Below are positions 24,893-33,962 of a stretch of 52,620 nucleotides of DNA, piece after piece. The stretch spans positions 1 through 52,620 of the forward strand of contig CAMCNE010000004.1 of assembly GCA_945875935.1 (NCBI GenBank), written 5' to 3'. Positions within the stretch are counted from its first letter, which is position 1; every line of letters starts with the position of its first letter. The position numbers and the translations under genes were made by a program. The notes under the pieces were generated by a model, which saw nothing but the letters and a program-made list of their open reading frames with translations, searched no databases and was not told the origin of the DNA. The stretch is from Bordetella parapertussis (lineage in GTDB: Bacteria; Pseudomonadota; Gammaproteobacteria; Burkholderiales; Burkholderiaceae_C).

Positions 24893-24952
24893 GCCACATG
24901 CAGGCCTCGGTGAGATGAACGATCCCCTGCCCGCCAGACGCCCGCGGATCCC

Positions 24953-25906
24953 ATGAAGCCCAGCGTCATCAGCGCCGAAGCGCTCTTTGAACAGCATCGC
25001 TCGGTACTGCGATGGGAGTGGATTGCCGGCCACGCGCATCCGGAGCGTCGCTTTGATGAGGCAGCCGTGCGCAATGCCCAGTCGGCCGCCGATCTGGTGG
25101 GCTACCTCAACTACATCCACCCCTACCGTGTGCAACTGGTCGGTCGCCGAGAGGTCGCCTACCTGATGGACTCACTGCCGGAGGATCAGGAGCGCCGCAT
25201 CCAGCGCATCGTGACGCTGGAGCCACCCGTGGTGATCGTGGCCGATGGCGAGGCGCCGCCGGACCGGCTGGTGGCGATGTGCGAGCGCGCGGCCATCCCG
25301 CTTTTTGTCACCGCCGAATCGGCCGGTCAGGTCATCGACGTGGTCCGCGGCTACCTCAGCCAGTTGTTCGCCGAGCGAACCACGCGCCACGGGGTGTTCA
25401 TGGACATTCTCGGGCTGGGTGTTTTGCTCACAGGCGAGTCGGGCCTGGGCAAAAGTGAGCTGGGCCTCGAGCTGATTTCCAGAGGCCACGGATTGGTCGC
25501 CGACGATGCGGTGGACATCTACCGCGTGTCTCAAACGGCACTCGAGGGACGCTGCCCTGAACTGCTGCTCAACTTGCTCGAGGTGCGCGGCATCGGCCTG
25601 CTCGACATCAAGGCGATCTTTGGAGAAACCGCAGTGCGCCGGAAGATGCGCGTCAAACTGATCGTGCACCTGGTTCGCAAGGAAACGCTGGAGCGCGAAT
25701 TCGAGCGGCTGCCCTACGAGCCGCTGTACGAGCGCATTCTGGATGTGCCCGTTCGAAAGGCTGTCATTGCGGTCGATGCGGGCAGAAACCTGGCCGTGCT
25801 TGTCGAGGCGGCCGTGCGCAACACCATCTTGCAGTTGCGCGGTATCGACACCTACAAGGAATTTATCGAGCGCCACCAGCGCGCCCTTGAAAAGGGTGGC
25901 GATTGA
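24953..25906 (+). CDS. hprK: HPr kinase/phosphorylase
   Basis: The 317-residue protein has both expected parts: an N-terminal MurF-like domain and a C-terminal kinase core. The core holds the catalytic His in RHGVFM (H146), the Walker A loop GESGLGKSE at residues 161-169, the signature LLEVRGIGLLDI, and a C-terminal RNxAVLVEAAVRN segment. It phosphorylates HPr/NPr on a serine. It follows ptsN and converges on fur with only nine bases between the stops. The rapZ gene that often follows in betaproteobacteria is not here. Confidence 0.95.
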   Translation: MKPSVISAEALFEQHRSVLRWEWIAGHAHPERRFDEAAVRNAQSAADLVGYLNYIHPYRVQLVGRREVAYLMDSLPEDQERRIQRIVTLEPPVVIVADGEAPPDRLVAMCERAAIPLFVTAESAGQVIDVVRGYLSQLFAERTTRHGVFMDILGLGVLLTGESGLGKSELGLELISRGHGLVADDAVDIYRVSQTALEGRCPELLLNLLEVRGIGLLDIKAIFGETAVRRKMRVKLIVHLVRKETLEREFERLPYEPLYERILDVPVRKAVIAVDAGRNLAVLVEAAVRNTILQLRGIDTYKEFIERHQRALEKGGD

Positions 25907-25915
25907 GTCTTCGCC

Positions 25916-26353
25916 TTAGGGCTTGCAGCCCGCTCGGTGCGGACAATCTGTCTTGGTACACACCGCGTACAGAGACAGGGCATGGTCCTGAAGCTCAAAG
26001 CCCCGGATCAGCGCGGCTGACTTCTGACGTTTTTCGATTTCGGCATCGAAAAACTCCTCGACCCGTCCGCAATCCATGCACACGATGTGGTCATGGTGGG
26101 AGCCCTCATTGAGCTCAAACACCGCCTTGCCCGCCTCGAAGTGATTGCGCGAAAGGATGCCGGCCTGCTCGAACTGCATCAAGACCCGATAGACCGTGGC
26201 CAGGCCCACATCGGAGCCCTCGGCAAGCAGCAGCCTGAAGACGTCTTCGGCGGCCATGTGGCGGTGTTCGGTTTTCTGGAACATCTCCAGAATCTTGATG
26301 CGCGGCAGCGTCGCCTTGAGCCCGCTGCTTTTGAGTTCATCCGCTTGTGTCAT
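25916..26353 (-). CDS. fur: Ferric uptake regulator
   Basis: The 145-residue protein starts at ATG 26353 (MTQADELKSSGLKATLPRIK); the start at 26368 would add five residues. It has the winged-helix DNA-binding domain (DVGLATVYRVLMQFEQAGIL), the metal site HHDH in EGSHHDHIVCMDCGRVEEF, and the second cysteine cluster CTKTDCPHRAGC. It represses iron-uptake genes when loaded with Fe2+. It is divergent from bamE, an arrangement conserved in Burkholderiales. No clear Fur box was found in the 97-base gap. Confidence 0.95.
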   Translation of the reverse strand: MTQADELKSSGLKATLPRIKILEMFQKTEHRHMAAEDVFRLLLAEGSDVGLATVYRVLMQFEQAGILSRNHFEAGKAVFELNEGSHHDHIVCMDCGRVEEFFDAEIEKRQKSAALIRGFELQDHALSLYAVCTKTDCPHRAGCKP

Positions 26354-26392
26354 GGGGCTCCCCAGCAAGGATCTCGGGCCTTACCCTGCCGC

Positions 26393-26398
26393 TAGAAT
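26393..26398 (+). promoter_or_regulatory. Possible -10 box for bamE
   Basis: TAGAAT, one change from TATAAT, lies 52 bases before the bamE start in the fur-bamE gap. No good -35 is seen 16-18 bases upstream, so this is only a weak suggestion. Confidence 0.3.
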
Positions 26399-26450
26399 CG
26401 GCCGATCATATCGAGTCGGAGTAGCCCTCTGCGGCACTGCGCAAGTTTCC

Positions 26451-27008
26451 ATGACCCTGTATTCCTCTGTCCGTTCGGGCCTTGTTCTTGTGTGTGCGGC
26501 TGCGGCTTTGGCTGGGTGCGAATCCGTACCCTTCATGCCCACCGCGGACAGGATTTCGGGCCTGATCACGCCCTACAAGGTGGAGATCGTTCAGGGCAAT
26601 GTGGTGACTCAAGAGCAGGTGGACAGGATCCGCACCGGCATGTCTCGCCCACAGGTTCGCGACATCCTCGGCTCGCCCTTGCTGGCCGATGTGTTCCACG
26701 CCGATCGCTGGGACTATGTGTTCACCATCCGCCGTCAGGGCACCGAGCCACAACAGCGAAACGTGGTGGCCCTTTTTGATGGCGAGCGGCTGAAAAGCCT
26801 GGACACCGGCGGTGAGCTGCCCACCGAGCTTGCCTTTGTCGCGTCCATCGATGCGACAAAACCCGACATCAAGATTCCCCCACTGACGATGAGCGAAGAT
26901 CAGCTCAAGAGCCTGAAGAAGCCGGCCACGGCGGCCGCCGCCGAGCCGACGGCTGCGGCTGCAGCTCCAGCCGCCCCGCGCGTCTATCCACCGCTAGAGC
27001 CGCTGTGA
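26451..27008 (+). CDS. bamE: Outer membrane protein assembly factor BamE
   Basis: The 185-residue lipoprotein has lipobox LAGC about 20 residues into MTLYSSVRSGLVLVCAAAAL. The BamE/SmpA core follows: KVEIVQGNVVTQEQVDRIRT, then GMSRPQVRDILGSPLL and DRWDYVF. It is part of the BAM complex that folds outer-membrane beta barrels. A Pro/Ala-rich tail after residue about 155 is a lineage extension. ATG 26451 is chosen for the signal peptide; the open frame upstream has none. The stop overlaps the dapB start (TGATG). Confidence 0.93.
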   Translation: MTLYSSVRSGLVLVCAAAALAGCESVPFMPTADRISGLITPYKVEIVQGNVVTQEQVDRIRTGMSRPQVRDILGSPLLADVFHADRWDYVFTIRRQGTEPQQRNVVALFDGERLKSLDTGGELPTELAFVASIDATKPDIKIPPLTMSEDQLKSLKKPATAAAAEPTAAAAAPAAPRVYPPLEPL

Positions 27009-27847
27009 TGGGGGCCTCGCCGCGAACGTCTGCGCGCGGCTCAGGCGGCTTGAGGGTGGCTGTGGCGGGTGCGTCGGGTCGCATGGGCCGCATGCTGATC
27101 GAGGCAGTGGTTGCGGCCGATGACCTTGTGCTGTGTGGTGCGCTTGACGTCGAAGGCAGTGCTGGCCTGGGCCAGGATGCCACTTTGTTCCTCGGCCACA
27201 CCAGTGGCGTGGTGATCACCTCCGACCTGCGGGTCGGCTTGGCGCAGGCGCAGGTGCTCATCGACTTCACTCGCCCCTCAGGAACCCTTGCGCATCTGGC
27301 CGTTTGCCGCGAGCTGGGGGTGAAGGTGGTCATCGGAACCACGGGCTTCACCGACGAACAGAAGACCGAAATCGCAGAACACTCCCGCCACATCGCCATC
27401 ACGATGGCACCCAACATGAGCGTCGGGGTCAATGTGGTGTTGAAGTTGCTCGACACCGCTGCGCGGTTGTTGAGCGAGGGCTACGACGTCGAAGTGATCG
27501 AGACCCACCATCGCCACAAGGTCGATGCGCCCAGCGGCACCGCGCTGAAGATGGGCGAGGTGGTGGCGGCGGCACTGGGTCGCGATCTCAAGGAGTGCGC
27601 GATGTATGGCCGTGAGGGGGTCACCGGCGAGCGCGATCCTTCGACCATCGGCTTTGCCACCATCCGCGGCGGAGACGTGGTCGGCGATCACACGGTGCTG
27701 TTCGCCGGCATCGGCGAGCGCATCGAGATCACGCACAAGAGTTCGAGCCGTGCCACCTACGCTCAGGGCAGCCTGCGCGCAGCGCGGTTCATGGCCGAGC
27801 GCGAGTGCGGACTTTTCGACATGAGCGACGTGCTCGGTTTGAACTGA
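27008..27847 (+). CDS. dapB: 4-hydroxy-tetrahydrodipicolinate reductase
   Basis: This is a 279-residue NAD(P)H-dependent reductase in the lysine/diaminopimelate pathway. Visible are the nucleotide-binding motif VAGASGRMGRMLIEAV, and the active-site block ETHHRHKVDAPSGTALKMGE with the family's catalytic His and Lys. ATG 27008 shares bases with the bamE stop; GTG 27005 is possible but less likely. A short Ser/Arg-rich N-terminal extension precedes the fold. Position after fur-bamE is the usual Burkholderiales order. Confidence 0.95.
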   Translation: MGASPRTSARGSGGLRVAVAGASGRMGRMLIEAVVAADDLVLCGALDVEGSAGLGQDATLFLGHTSGVVITSDLRVGLAQAQVLIDFTRPSGTLAHLAVCRELGVKVVIGTTGFTDEQKTEIAEHSRHIAITMAPNMSVGVNVVLKLLDTAARLLSEGYDVEVIETHHRHKVDAPSGTALKMGEVVAAALGRDLKECAMYGREGVTGERDPSTIGFATIRGGDVVGDHTVLFAGIGERIEITHKSSSRATYAQGSLRAARFMAERECGLFDMSDVLGLN

Positions 27848-27869
27848 TCGAGCGCACAGCAAGAACGCC

Positions 27870-28535
27870 ATGGGTGGCCTGCAACAGTTCTGGGACCAGG
27901 CTGACGGCATCACGCGCAGCGTGGCTGCGCTGCTGCTGGCGATGTCGGTCAGCGCCTGGGTGCTCATCTTGTGGAAGGGCTGGCTGCTGCGCCGCGTTCG
28001 CATGGACATCGCCCGTGCGATTCCTGCCTTCTGGGCTGCGGCCGATCTCGAAAAGGCACGCGAGCAGCTGCTGGCCTTCGACCGGGAGCGAGCGCTGTTG
28101 CCCTTGCTGTTGGCCGCCACGGCGCAGCCTGAGGCGCTGACGCTCGAGTCCCAGGGACGCCGAGAGTCTCAGCTCACTCGACGGCTGCGCGACTCGCTCA
28201 ATGCGGTGCTCACGCAACTGCGCTTCGGTCAGGTGCTTCTGGCATCCACCGGCAGCACGGCACCGTTCATCGGGCTCTTTGGCACGGTGTGGGGCATCTA
28301 TCACGCGCTGGTGAGCATTTCCACGGCCGGGACTATCACCATCGAGCGGGTCTCGGGCCCGGTGGGCGAAGCGCTGGTCATGACCGCGGCCGGACTGGCG
28401 GTGGCGATTCCTGCCGTGCTGGCCTACAACATCTTCGGCAAGCTGGTGACGGCCTGCGAGACCGAGCTCGAGGGCTTTGCCCACGACCTGCGCGAGATGC
28501 AGGCCGATCAGGATCCCTCCTCCTCCGGGGACTGA
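27870..28535 (+). CDS. exbB: ExbB/TolQ/MotA-type proton channel protein
   Basis: The 221-residue protein has three membrane segments at about residues 17-37, 119-145 and 160-185, with the conserved TAPFIGLFGTVWGIYHALVSI and VGEALVMTAAGLAVAIPAVLAYN motifs. It forms the proton-driven motor with ExbD/TolR. Neither TonB nor TolA/TolB lies nearby, so ExbB versus TolQ cannot be settled from context; the fur-bamE-dapB neighbourhood is the usual place for the ExbB-type pair. The next gene begins five bases after the stop. Confidence 0.85.
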   Translation: MGGLQQFWDQADGITRSVAALLLAMSVSAWVLILWKGWLLRRVRMDIARAIPAFWAAADLEKAREQLLAFDRERALLPLLLAATAQPEALTLESQGRRESQLTRRLRDSLNAVLTQLRFGQVLLASTGSTAPFIGLFGTVWGIYHALVSISTAGTITIERVSGPVGEALVMTAAGLAVAIPAVLAYNIFGKLVTACETELEGFAHDLREMQADQDPSSSGD

Positions 28536-28540
28536 ACCGC

Positions 28541-28972
28541 ATGGCCTTCGGACGCTTCGAGCGCGGCAGCAGTCCTCAGCCGATGAGCGACATCAACATG
28601 ACGCCGCTGATCGATGTGATGCTGGTGCTGCTGGTGATCTTCATCATCACCGCACCGCTGATGAGCAGCAGCTTGCGGCTCGACCTGCCCAAGAGCGATG
28701 CGGCGCGCCCCAGCGACACGCCTGCGTTCATTGCGGTTTCGGTCGACCCGCAAGGGCGGCTTTTCATGGCCGACAAGGAGCTTGATGCTGCGGCCCTGGC
28801 CGAGCGCGTGGCCGAGGCCGCCCGGAGCAATCCGCAAACCGAAGTGCAGTTGAGCGCCGACCAGGCCGTGCCGTATGGCCGCGTGGCCGAGTTGATCGGG
28901 ATCGTGCAAAAAGGCGGCCTCACGCGCATCGGCTTCGTGGCACAAAACGCCGCCGCAGGCACCCCCCGTTGA
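28541..28972 (+). CDS. exbD: ExbD/TolR biopolymer transport protein
   Basis: The 143-residue protein has one membrane helix bearing the essential Asp: MSDINMTPLIDVMLVLLVIF, with D25 in the helix. The C-terminal domain is periplasmic (VQLSADQAVPYGRVAELIGI). It couples the proton gradient to the partner ExbB. ATG 28541 follows exbB by five bases; a longer open frame from 28289 is inside exbB and is rejected. Confidence 0.88.
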   Translation: MAFGRFERGSSPQPMSDINMTPLIDVMLVLLVIFIITAPLMSSSLRLDLPKSDAARPSDTPAFIAVSVDPQGRLFMADKELDAAALAERVAEAARSNPQTEVQLSADQAVPYGRVAELIGIVQKGGLTRIGFVAQNAAAGTPR

Positions 28973-29032
28973 AGGGCTGCTCGATCGCACTTGCTGGCCC
29001 GAGTCAGGGCCCGGGCTGCAGGACGCGGTTCC

Positions 29033-29038
29033 TATAAT
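29033..29038 (+). promoter_or_regulatory. leuS: Perfect -10 box upstream of leuS
   Basis: A consensus TATAAT lies 35 bases before the leuS start in a 101-base gap after exbD. The -35 position has no TTGACA-like match, so an activator or extended interaction may be needed, or leuS may be read mainly from the upstream operon. Confidence 0.45.
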
Positions 29039-29073
29039 TCCATCTGATCCCCTCGAGCGCTTGGCGCCTCTTC

Positions 29074-31713
29074 ATGAATCCTGAATTCAAGCCGACCGAG
29101 GTTGAACGCGCGGCACAAGCCGTCTGGAGCGAGCGCGATGCCTACCGCGTGAGCGAGCACAGTTGCGACGCCAGCGGGCAGCCCAAGCCCAAGTTCTACG
29201 CTTGCTCGATGTTGCCGTACCCCAGCGGCAAGCTGCACATGGGTCATGTGCGCAACTACACCATCAATGACATGCTGACGCGTCATCTTCGGATGAAGGG
29301 CTACAACGTGCTCATGCCCATGGGCTGGGACGCTTTCGGGCTGCCGGCCGAGAACGCGGCCATGAAGAACAAGGTTCCACCCGCGCGCTGGACCTACGAC
29401 AACATCGCCTACATGAAGCGGCAGATGCAGTCGATGGGGCTGGCTATTGACTGGAGCCGTGAGGTTGCCTCCTGCTCGCCCGATTACTACCGCTGGAACC
29501 AGTGGCTGTTCCTGAAGATGCTGGACGCCGGCATCGCCGAGCGCCGAACGCAGGTCGTCAACTGGGATCCGGTGGACATGACCGTGCTGGCCAACGAGCA
29601 GGTGATCGACGGCAAGGGCTGGCGCAGTGGCGCACCGGTGGAAAAGCGCGAGATTCCGGGCTACTACCTCAACATCACGCGCTACGCCGACGAGTTGCTC
29701 GAGCAGGTGCAGCAACAACTGCCAGGCTGGCCTGAACGCGTGCGCCTGATGCAGGAGAACTGGATCGGCAAGAGCGAGGGCGTGCGCTTTGCCTTCACGC
29801 ACGGCATCGCCGATGCCAGCGGCGCGTTGATCAACGCGGGGCGCCTGTACGTGTTCACCACACGCGCCGACACCATCATGGGCGTGACGTTCTGTGCGGT
29901 GGCGCCCGAACACCCCCTGGCGCAGCATGCTGCCGCATCCAACCCGGCTGTGGCTCGCTTCATCGCCGAATGTCAGGCCGGCGGCACCACCGAGGCGGAG
30001 CTCGCCACGCAGGAGAAAAAAGGCGTCGACACCGGGCTTCACGTGCTGCACCCACTGACCGGCCAGCCGGTGGCCGTGTGGGTGGGCAACTATGTGCTCA
30101 TGAGTTACGGCGACGGTGCGGTGATGGGCGTGCCGGCCCACGACGCGCGCGATTTCGAGTTTGCGCGCCACTACGGCATCAACATCAAGCAGGTGGTGAG
30201 CGTTGCCGGGGAAACCTTCAGCCAAGAACAGTGGCAGGACTGGTACGCCGACAAGCAGCGCGGGGTGTGCGTCCATTCGGACCGCTTCAACGGCTTGACC
30301 CACCGGGCGGCCGTGGATGCGGTGGCCGCGACGCTGGCCGCGCAGGGCCTGGGCGAAAAGAAGACCACCTGGCGGCTGCGCGACTGGGGCATCAGCCGCC
30401 AGCGTTACTGGGGCACGCCGATCCCGATCATCCACTGCGACACGCACGGCGCCGTGCCGGTGCCCGAGCGCGATCTTCCGGTAGTGCTGCCGGAGGACCT
30501 GATCCCCGATGGCTCGGGCAATCCGCTGTCCAGACACGCCGCGTTCCTGAACGTGCCTTGCCCGACCTGTGGCCGTCCGTCGCGCCGCGAGACCGACACG
30601 ATGGACACCTTCGTGGACAGCTCGTGGTACTTCATGCGCTACTGCGACCCGCACAACGCCGAGGCGATGGTTGGCAAGGGCGCGGCCTACTGGATGCCGG
30701 TCGACCAGTACATCGGCGGCATCGAGCACGCCATCTTGCACCTGCTGTATGCGCGCTTTTGGACCAAGGTCATGCGCGACTTGAAGCTGGTGTCAGTGGA
30801 CGAGCCCTTCACCCGACTGCTCACCCAAGGCATGGTGCTCAACCACATCTATTCGCGCAAGTCGGCGCAAGGCGGCATCGAGTACTTCTGGCCGCATGAG
30901 GTTGAAAACCTGTTCGAAGGCAGCTCGCGCATCAGCGGTGCCAAGCTGAAGTCCGATGGCTCTCAGGTGACCTACGAAGGCGTGGGCACCATGAGCAAGA
31001 GCAAGAACAACGGGGTGGATCCCCAGCAGCTGATCGATCAGTACGGCGCAGACACGGCTCGGCTTTTCGTGATGTTTGCGTCTCCACCGGAGCAGACCCT
31101 GGAATGGAACGAGGCCGGCGTCGAGGGTGCGCACCGCTTCTTCAAGCGGCTGTGGAACTTCGGGGTGAAAAATGCCGAGGCTGTGCGGTCCGCATCGGCG
31201 TTGCCGTGCGAGTCGGGGGCGGGGGCGAAGGAGTTGCGCCGCGAAGTGCATCAGCTGCTGCGTCAGATCAGCCATGACTACGAGCGCATGCAATACAACA
31301 CCGTGGTGTCTGGCGGCATGAAGTTGCTCAATGCGCTCGAGGCCAACAAGGATGGCAGTGCGGCGGCCGTCGTTCGCGAGGGCTTTGGCATTCTTCTGCG
31401 CGCGCTCTACCCAGCATGCCCGCACACCACCTGGACGTTGTGGCGAGAGCTGGGCTATGCCGCACTGCTCGGTGACCTGCTCGATGCGCCCTGGCCCGAG
31501 GTCGACGAGTCGGCGCTGTTGCAAGAGGTGGTCGAGCTGATGCTGCAGATCAATGGCAAGCTTCGTGGCTCGGTGAGCGTTGCCGCCTCGGCCGACAAGG
31601 CGGACATCGAGCGTGCCGCGCTGGCCAGTCCGGAGCTGATCAAGTTCGCTGCCGGCGCACCCGTCAAACGGGTGGTGGTGGTTGCAGGTCGTCTGGTCAA
31701 CGTGGTCCTTTGA
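29074..31713 (+). CDS. leuS: Leucyl-tRNA synthetase
   Basis: This is an 879-residue class Ia synthetase. Both ATP motifs are present: HMGH in SGKLHMGHVRNYTIND near residue 50 and MSKSK in GVGTMSKSKNNGVDP near residue 645. Between them is the large CP1 editing domain (TTRADTIMGVTFCAVAPEHPL). It charges tRNA-Leu and clears mischarged products. It heads the conserved leuS-lptE-holA set, and a TATAAT lies just upstream. Confidence 0.97.
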   Translation: MNPEFKPTEVERAAQAVWSERDAYRVSEHSCDASGQPKPKFYACSMLPYPSGKLHMGHVRNYTINDMLTRHLRMKGYNVLMPMGWDAFGLPAENAAMKNKVPPARWTYDNIAYMKRQMQSMGLAIDWSREVASCSPDYYRWNQWLFLKMLDAGIAERRTQVVNWDPVDMTVLANEQVIDGKGWRSGAPVEKREIPGYYLNITRYADELLEQVQQQLPGWPERVRLMQENWIGKSEGVRFAFTHGIADASGALINAGRLYVFTTRADTIMGVTFCAVAPEHPLAQHAAASNPAVARFIAECQAGGTTEAELATQEKKGVDTGLHVLHPLTGQPVAVWVGNYVLMSYGDGAVMGVPAHDARDFEFARHYGINIKQVVSVAGETFSQEQWQDWYADKQRGVCVHSDRFNGLTHRAAVDAVAATLAAQGLGEKKTTWRLRDWGISRQRYWGTPIPIIHCDTHGAVPVPERDLPVVLPEDLIPDGSGNPLSRHAAFLNVPCPTCGRPSRRETDTMDTFVDSSWYFMRYCDPHNAEAMVGKGAAYWMPVDQYIGGIEHAILHLLYARFWTKVMRDLKLVSVDEPFTRLLTQGMVLNHIYSRKSAQGGIEYFWPHEVENLFEGSSRISGAKLKSDGSQVTYEGVGTMSKSKNNGVDPQQLIDQYGADTARLFVMFASPPEQTLEWNEAGVEGAHRFFKRLWNFGVKNAEAVRSASALPCESGAGAKELRREVHQLLRQISHDYERMQYNTVVSGGMKLLNALEANKDGSAAAVVREGFGILLRALYPACPHTTWTLWRELGYAALLGDLLDAPWPEVDESALLQEVVELMLQINGKLRGSVSVAASADKADIERAALASPELIKFAAGAPVKRVVVVAGRLVNVVL

Positions 31714-31731
31714 GCAAAGAGCAACTTACCC

Positions 31732-32280
31732 ATGAGCCTGCACAAGATTCGCACTGAAATGGGTCCTCACGCCGCTGACGAGGGCCGTCGCCATGGTCTG
31801 CGGCTGGCATGCGCGCTCATGGCCGGTTCACTGACCGGCTGCGGCTTCGCGTTGAAGCGCACCCCGGAAATGCCCTTTCGCGCCATCCAGCTCAGCGGCT
31901 TCGCGGCGAACTCACCGTTCGAGTTCGAGCTGCGCAGGAACATCAACGCCTCGGCCAACACGAGGGTGGTTGATTCGGCAGCGCAAGCGCAGGTGGTGCT
32001 GATGGCCTTGGCAGACCGCCGCGAGCGCAGCGTGGTCGGTACATCCACCTATGGGCTGGTCAACACCATCAACCTGCGTCTTCGCTTCAAGTTCAGCCTG
32101 CGCACCATCGCAGGCCGAGAATTGATCGCGCCCACCGAGCTGATGCTGCTCAGGGACATGGCCTACAGCGAAAGCGACGCTCTGGCCAAGGAGCAGGAGG
32201 AAGAGTCGATCTACCAGTCGCTCCAGACCGACATCATCCAGCAGCTGATACGCCGGCTTGCCGCCTCGCCAGCACCCTGA
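31732..32280 (+). CDS. lptE: LPS-assembly lipoprotein LptE
   Basis: This is a 182-residue lipoprotein with lipobox LTGC at Cys37 when read from ATG 31732. The second ATG at 31759 would give a more usual signal length. After the Cys comes GFALKRTPEMPFRAIQLSGF, typical of LptE, and a C-terminal helix ESIYQSLQTDIIQQLIRRL. LptE plugs the LptD barrel at the outer membrane; lptD is in the same window at 41483-43951. The order leuS-lptE-holA is conserved. Confidence 0.92.
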   Translation: MSLHKIRTEMGPHAADEGRRHGLRLACALMAGSLTGCGFALKRTPEMPFRAIQLSGFAANSPFEFELRRNINASANTRVVDSAAQAQVVLMALADRRERSVVGTSTYGLVNTINLRLRFKFSLRTIAGRELIAPTELMLLRDMAYSESDALAKEQEEESIYQSLQTDIIQQLIRRLAASPAP

Positions 32281-32308
32281 GCAGCGTCACTCGACACGCA
32301 CCATCCCG

Positions 32309-33412
32309 ATGCAACTGCGCCACGATCAGCTCGGAATGCACCTTCAAAAGGACCTGCGGTCGCTTTACATCGTGTGGGGTGACGATGCGCTGCTGACCCA
32401 GGAGGCCTGTGATGCGATTCGTGCCACCGCGCGCTGCGCAGGGCACACCGAGCGTCAGGTCCACACGGTGAGCGGAGCGCACTTCAACTGGAGCGGCCTG
32501 ATCGGCGCTGCCCAGGCGATGAGCCTTTTTGCCGATCGGCAGATCATCGAAATCCGCATCCCTTCGGGCAAGCCCGGCAAGGAGGGCTCGGAAGCGCTGC
32601 AGCGCTACTGCCAGACGCTCAACGACGATGTGGTCACCATCATTCAATTGCCCCGACTCGACAAGGCGCAGCAGCAAAGCGGCTGGTTCACCGCGCTCGA
32701 GTCTGCCGGCGTTGCGGTGCGGATCGACACCATAGAACGGCGCGCGCTTGCACCCTGGATCGCGCAACGACTGGGCACCCAAGGGCAGCGGGTTCAAGCA
32801 GGCGAGGCGGGCCAGCACACGTTGGCGTTTTTCGCCGATCGGGTCGAGGGCAATCTGCTGGCCGCTCATCAGGAAATCCAGAAGCTGGCCCTGTTGTATC
32901 CACCGGGCGAACTGAGCTTTGAGCAAATCGAAGCGGCGGTGCTCAACGTGGCGCGCTACGACGTGTTCAAGCTCGGTGAGGCGGTCTTGGCCGGGCAGGT
33001 CGCGCGCGCATTGCGCATGCTTGACGGCCTGCGCGCGGAAGGCGAGGCCGCCGTGCTGGTGCACTGGACGCTGGCCGAAGATCTGCGAGCGCTCAAGCGC
33101 GCCCAGGATGCCATCCATGCCGGCCGGCCGCTGCCGCTGGCCCTGCGAGAAGCTCGCGTGTGGGGCACCAAGGAGCGGCTGTTCGAGCGGGCGCTGCCCT
33201 TGTTCACCGACAGTGCGTTGGCGCAGCTGCTGCACGCAGCACAGATCTGCGACGGCCTGATCAAGGGCCTGAAGCACCCGGACTGGCCGCTGGAGCCTTG
33301 GGATGGCCTGCGGCGTCTGGTCCTGATGGCGCTGCAAAACACTTCGGCCACATCCACTCAGGCGCGCGGCCGAGCGGTCGTGGTGCCGCCACGCCTGGCG
33401 CTTCACGCCTGA
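32309..33412 (+). CDS. holA: DNA polymerase III subunit delta
   Basis: The 367-residue protein is the delta clamp-loader subunit that opens the beta ring. The start MQLRHDQLGMHLQKDLRSLYIVWGDD contains the usual LYIVWGD(D/E) strand, followed by a GAHFNW segment and the C-terminal LIKGLKHPDWPLEPWDGLR region. ATG 32309 lies 28 bases after lptE. The stop is 15 bases from the convergent pncC stop. Confidence 0.93.
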   Translation: MQLRHDQLGMHLQKDLRSLYIVWGDDALLTQEACDAIRATARCAGHTERQVHTVSGAHFNWSGLIGAAQAMSLFADRQIIEIRIPSGKPGKEGSEALQRYCQTLNDDVVTIIQLPRLDKAQQQSGWFTALESAGVAVRIDTIERRALAPWIAQRLGTQGQRVQAGEAGQHTLAFFADRVEGNLLAAHQEIQKLALLYPPGELSFEQIEAAVLNVARYDVFKLGEAVLAGQVARALRMLDGLRAEGEAAVLVHWTLAEDLRALKRAQDAIHAGRPLPLALREARVWGTKERLFERALPLFTDSALAQLLHAAQICDGLIKGLKHPDWPLEPWDGLRRLVLMALQNTSATSTQARGRAVVVPPRLALHA

Positions 33413-33427
33413 GTCTGGCTCGGCAAT

Positions 33428-33943
33428 TCAGGCCAGCGATCCCAAAAGCGCTTCAAGCGCGCGCTTGACCGTCTGGTGCCGAACGGCTGCTCGGTCACCG
33501 TTGAACTGCAGCAGCGTGGCACGGGTGGCTGGCGCGGCGGCGTCGCCATGACGGTCAATTCGGCTCACCGCCATCCAGACGGTGCCCACGGGCTTGCCCT
33601 CGACAGCGCCATCAGGTCCGGCAATGCCCGTCACGGCCACCGACAGATCGGCCCTGGAGTGCCGCAATGCGCCCTCGGCCATGGCACGAGCAACGGCCTC
33701 GCTGACCGCGCCTTGGTTCGCAATCAGTGCGGCCGGCACGCCCAGCAGTTCGGTCTTGGCCTCGTTCGAATAGGTCACGAAGCCTCGCTCGAACCAGCGG
33801 CTCGATCCAGCCACCGAGGTGCAGGCAGCAGCAATCAGGCCACCCGTGCAGGATTCGGCGCTGACCAGGCGCAGGTCTCGCGCGCGCAGCGCCTCGGCCA
33901 GGGCCTCGACCAGCGCTTGCTGCTCGGGTGTCAGCTCGCCCAT
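33428..33943 (-). CDS. pncC: Nicotinamide-nucleotide amidase (CinA C-terminal family)
   Basis: This is a 171-residue single-domain protein from ATG 33943 (MGELTPEQQ). It carries the CinA-C block RLVSAESCTGGLIAAACTSV, then YSNEAKTELLGV and VTGIAGPDGAVEGKPVGTVW. The enzyme deamidates NMN to nicotinate mononucleotide in the NAD salvage path. The COG1058 domain of full CinA is absent, as in other PncC proteins. It follows pgpA by 19 bases. Confidence 0.92.
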   Translation of the reverse strand: MGELTPEQQALVEALAEALRARDLRLVSAESCTGGLIAAACTSVAGSSRWFERGFVTYSNEAKTELLGVPAALIANQGAVSEAVARAMAEGALRHSRADLSVAVTGIAGPDGAVEGKPVGTVWMAVSRIDRHGDAAAPATRATLLQFNGDRAAVRHQTVKRALEALLGSLA

Positions 33944-33962
33944 GCCGCGTTCACTTTGGCAC

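Noticed and set aside
29032..30741. 569-codon minus-strand frame opposite leuS
   Set aside because: Antisense to the HMGH and editing domain of LeuS; no motif seen.
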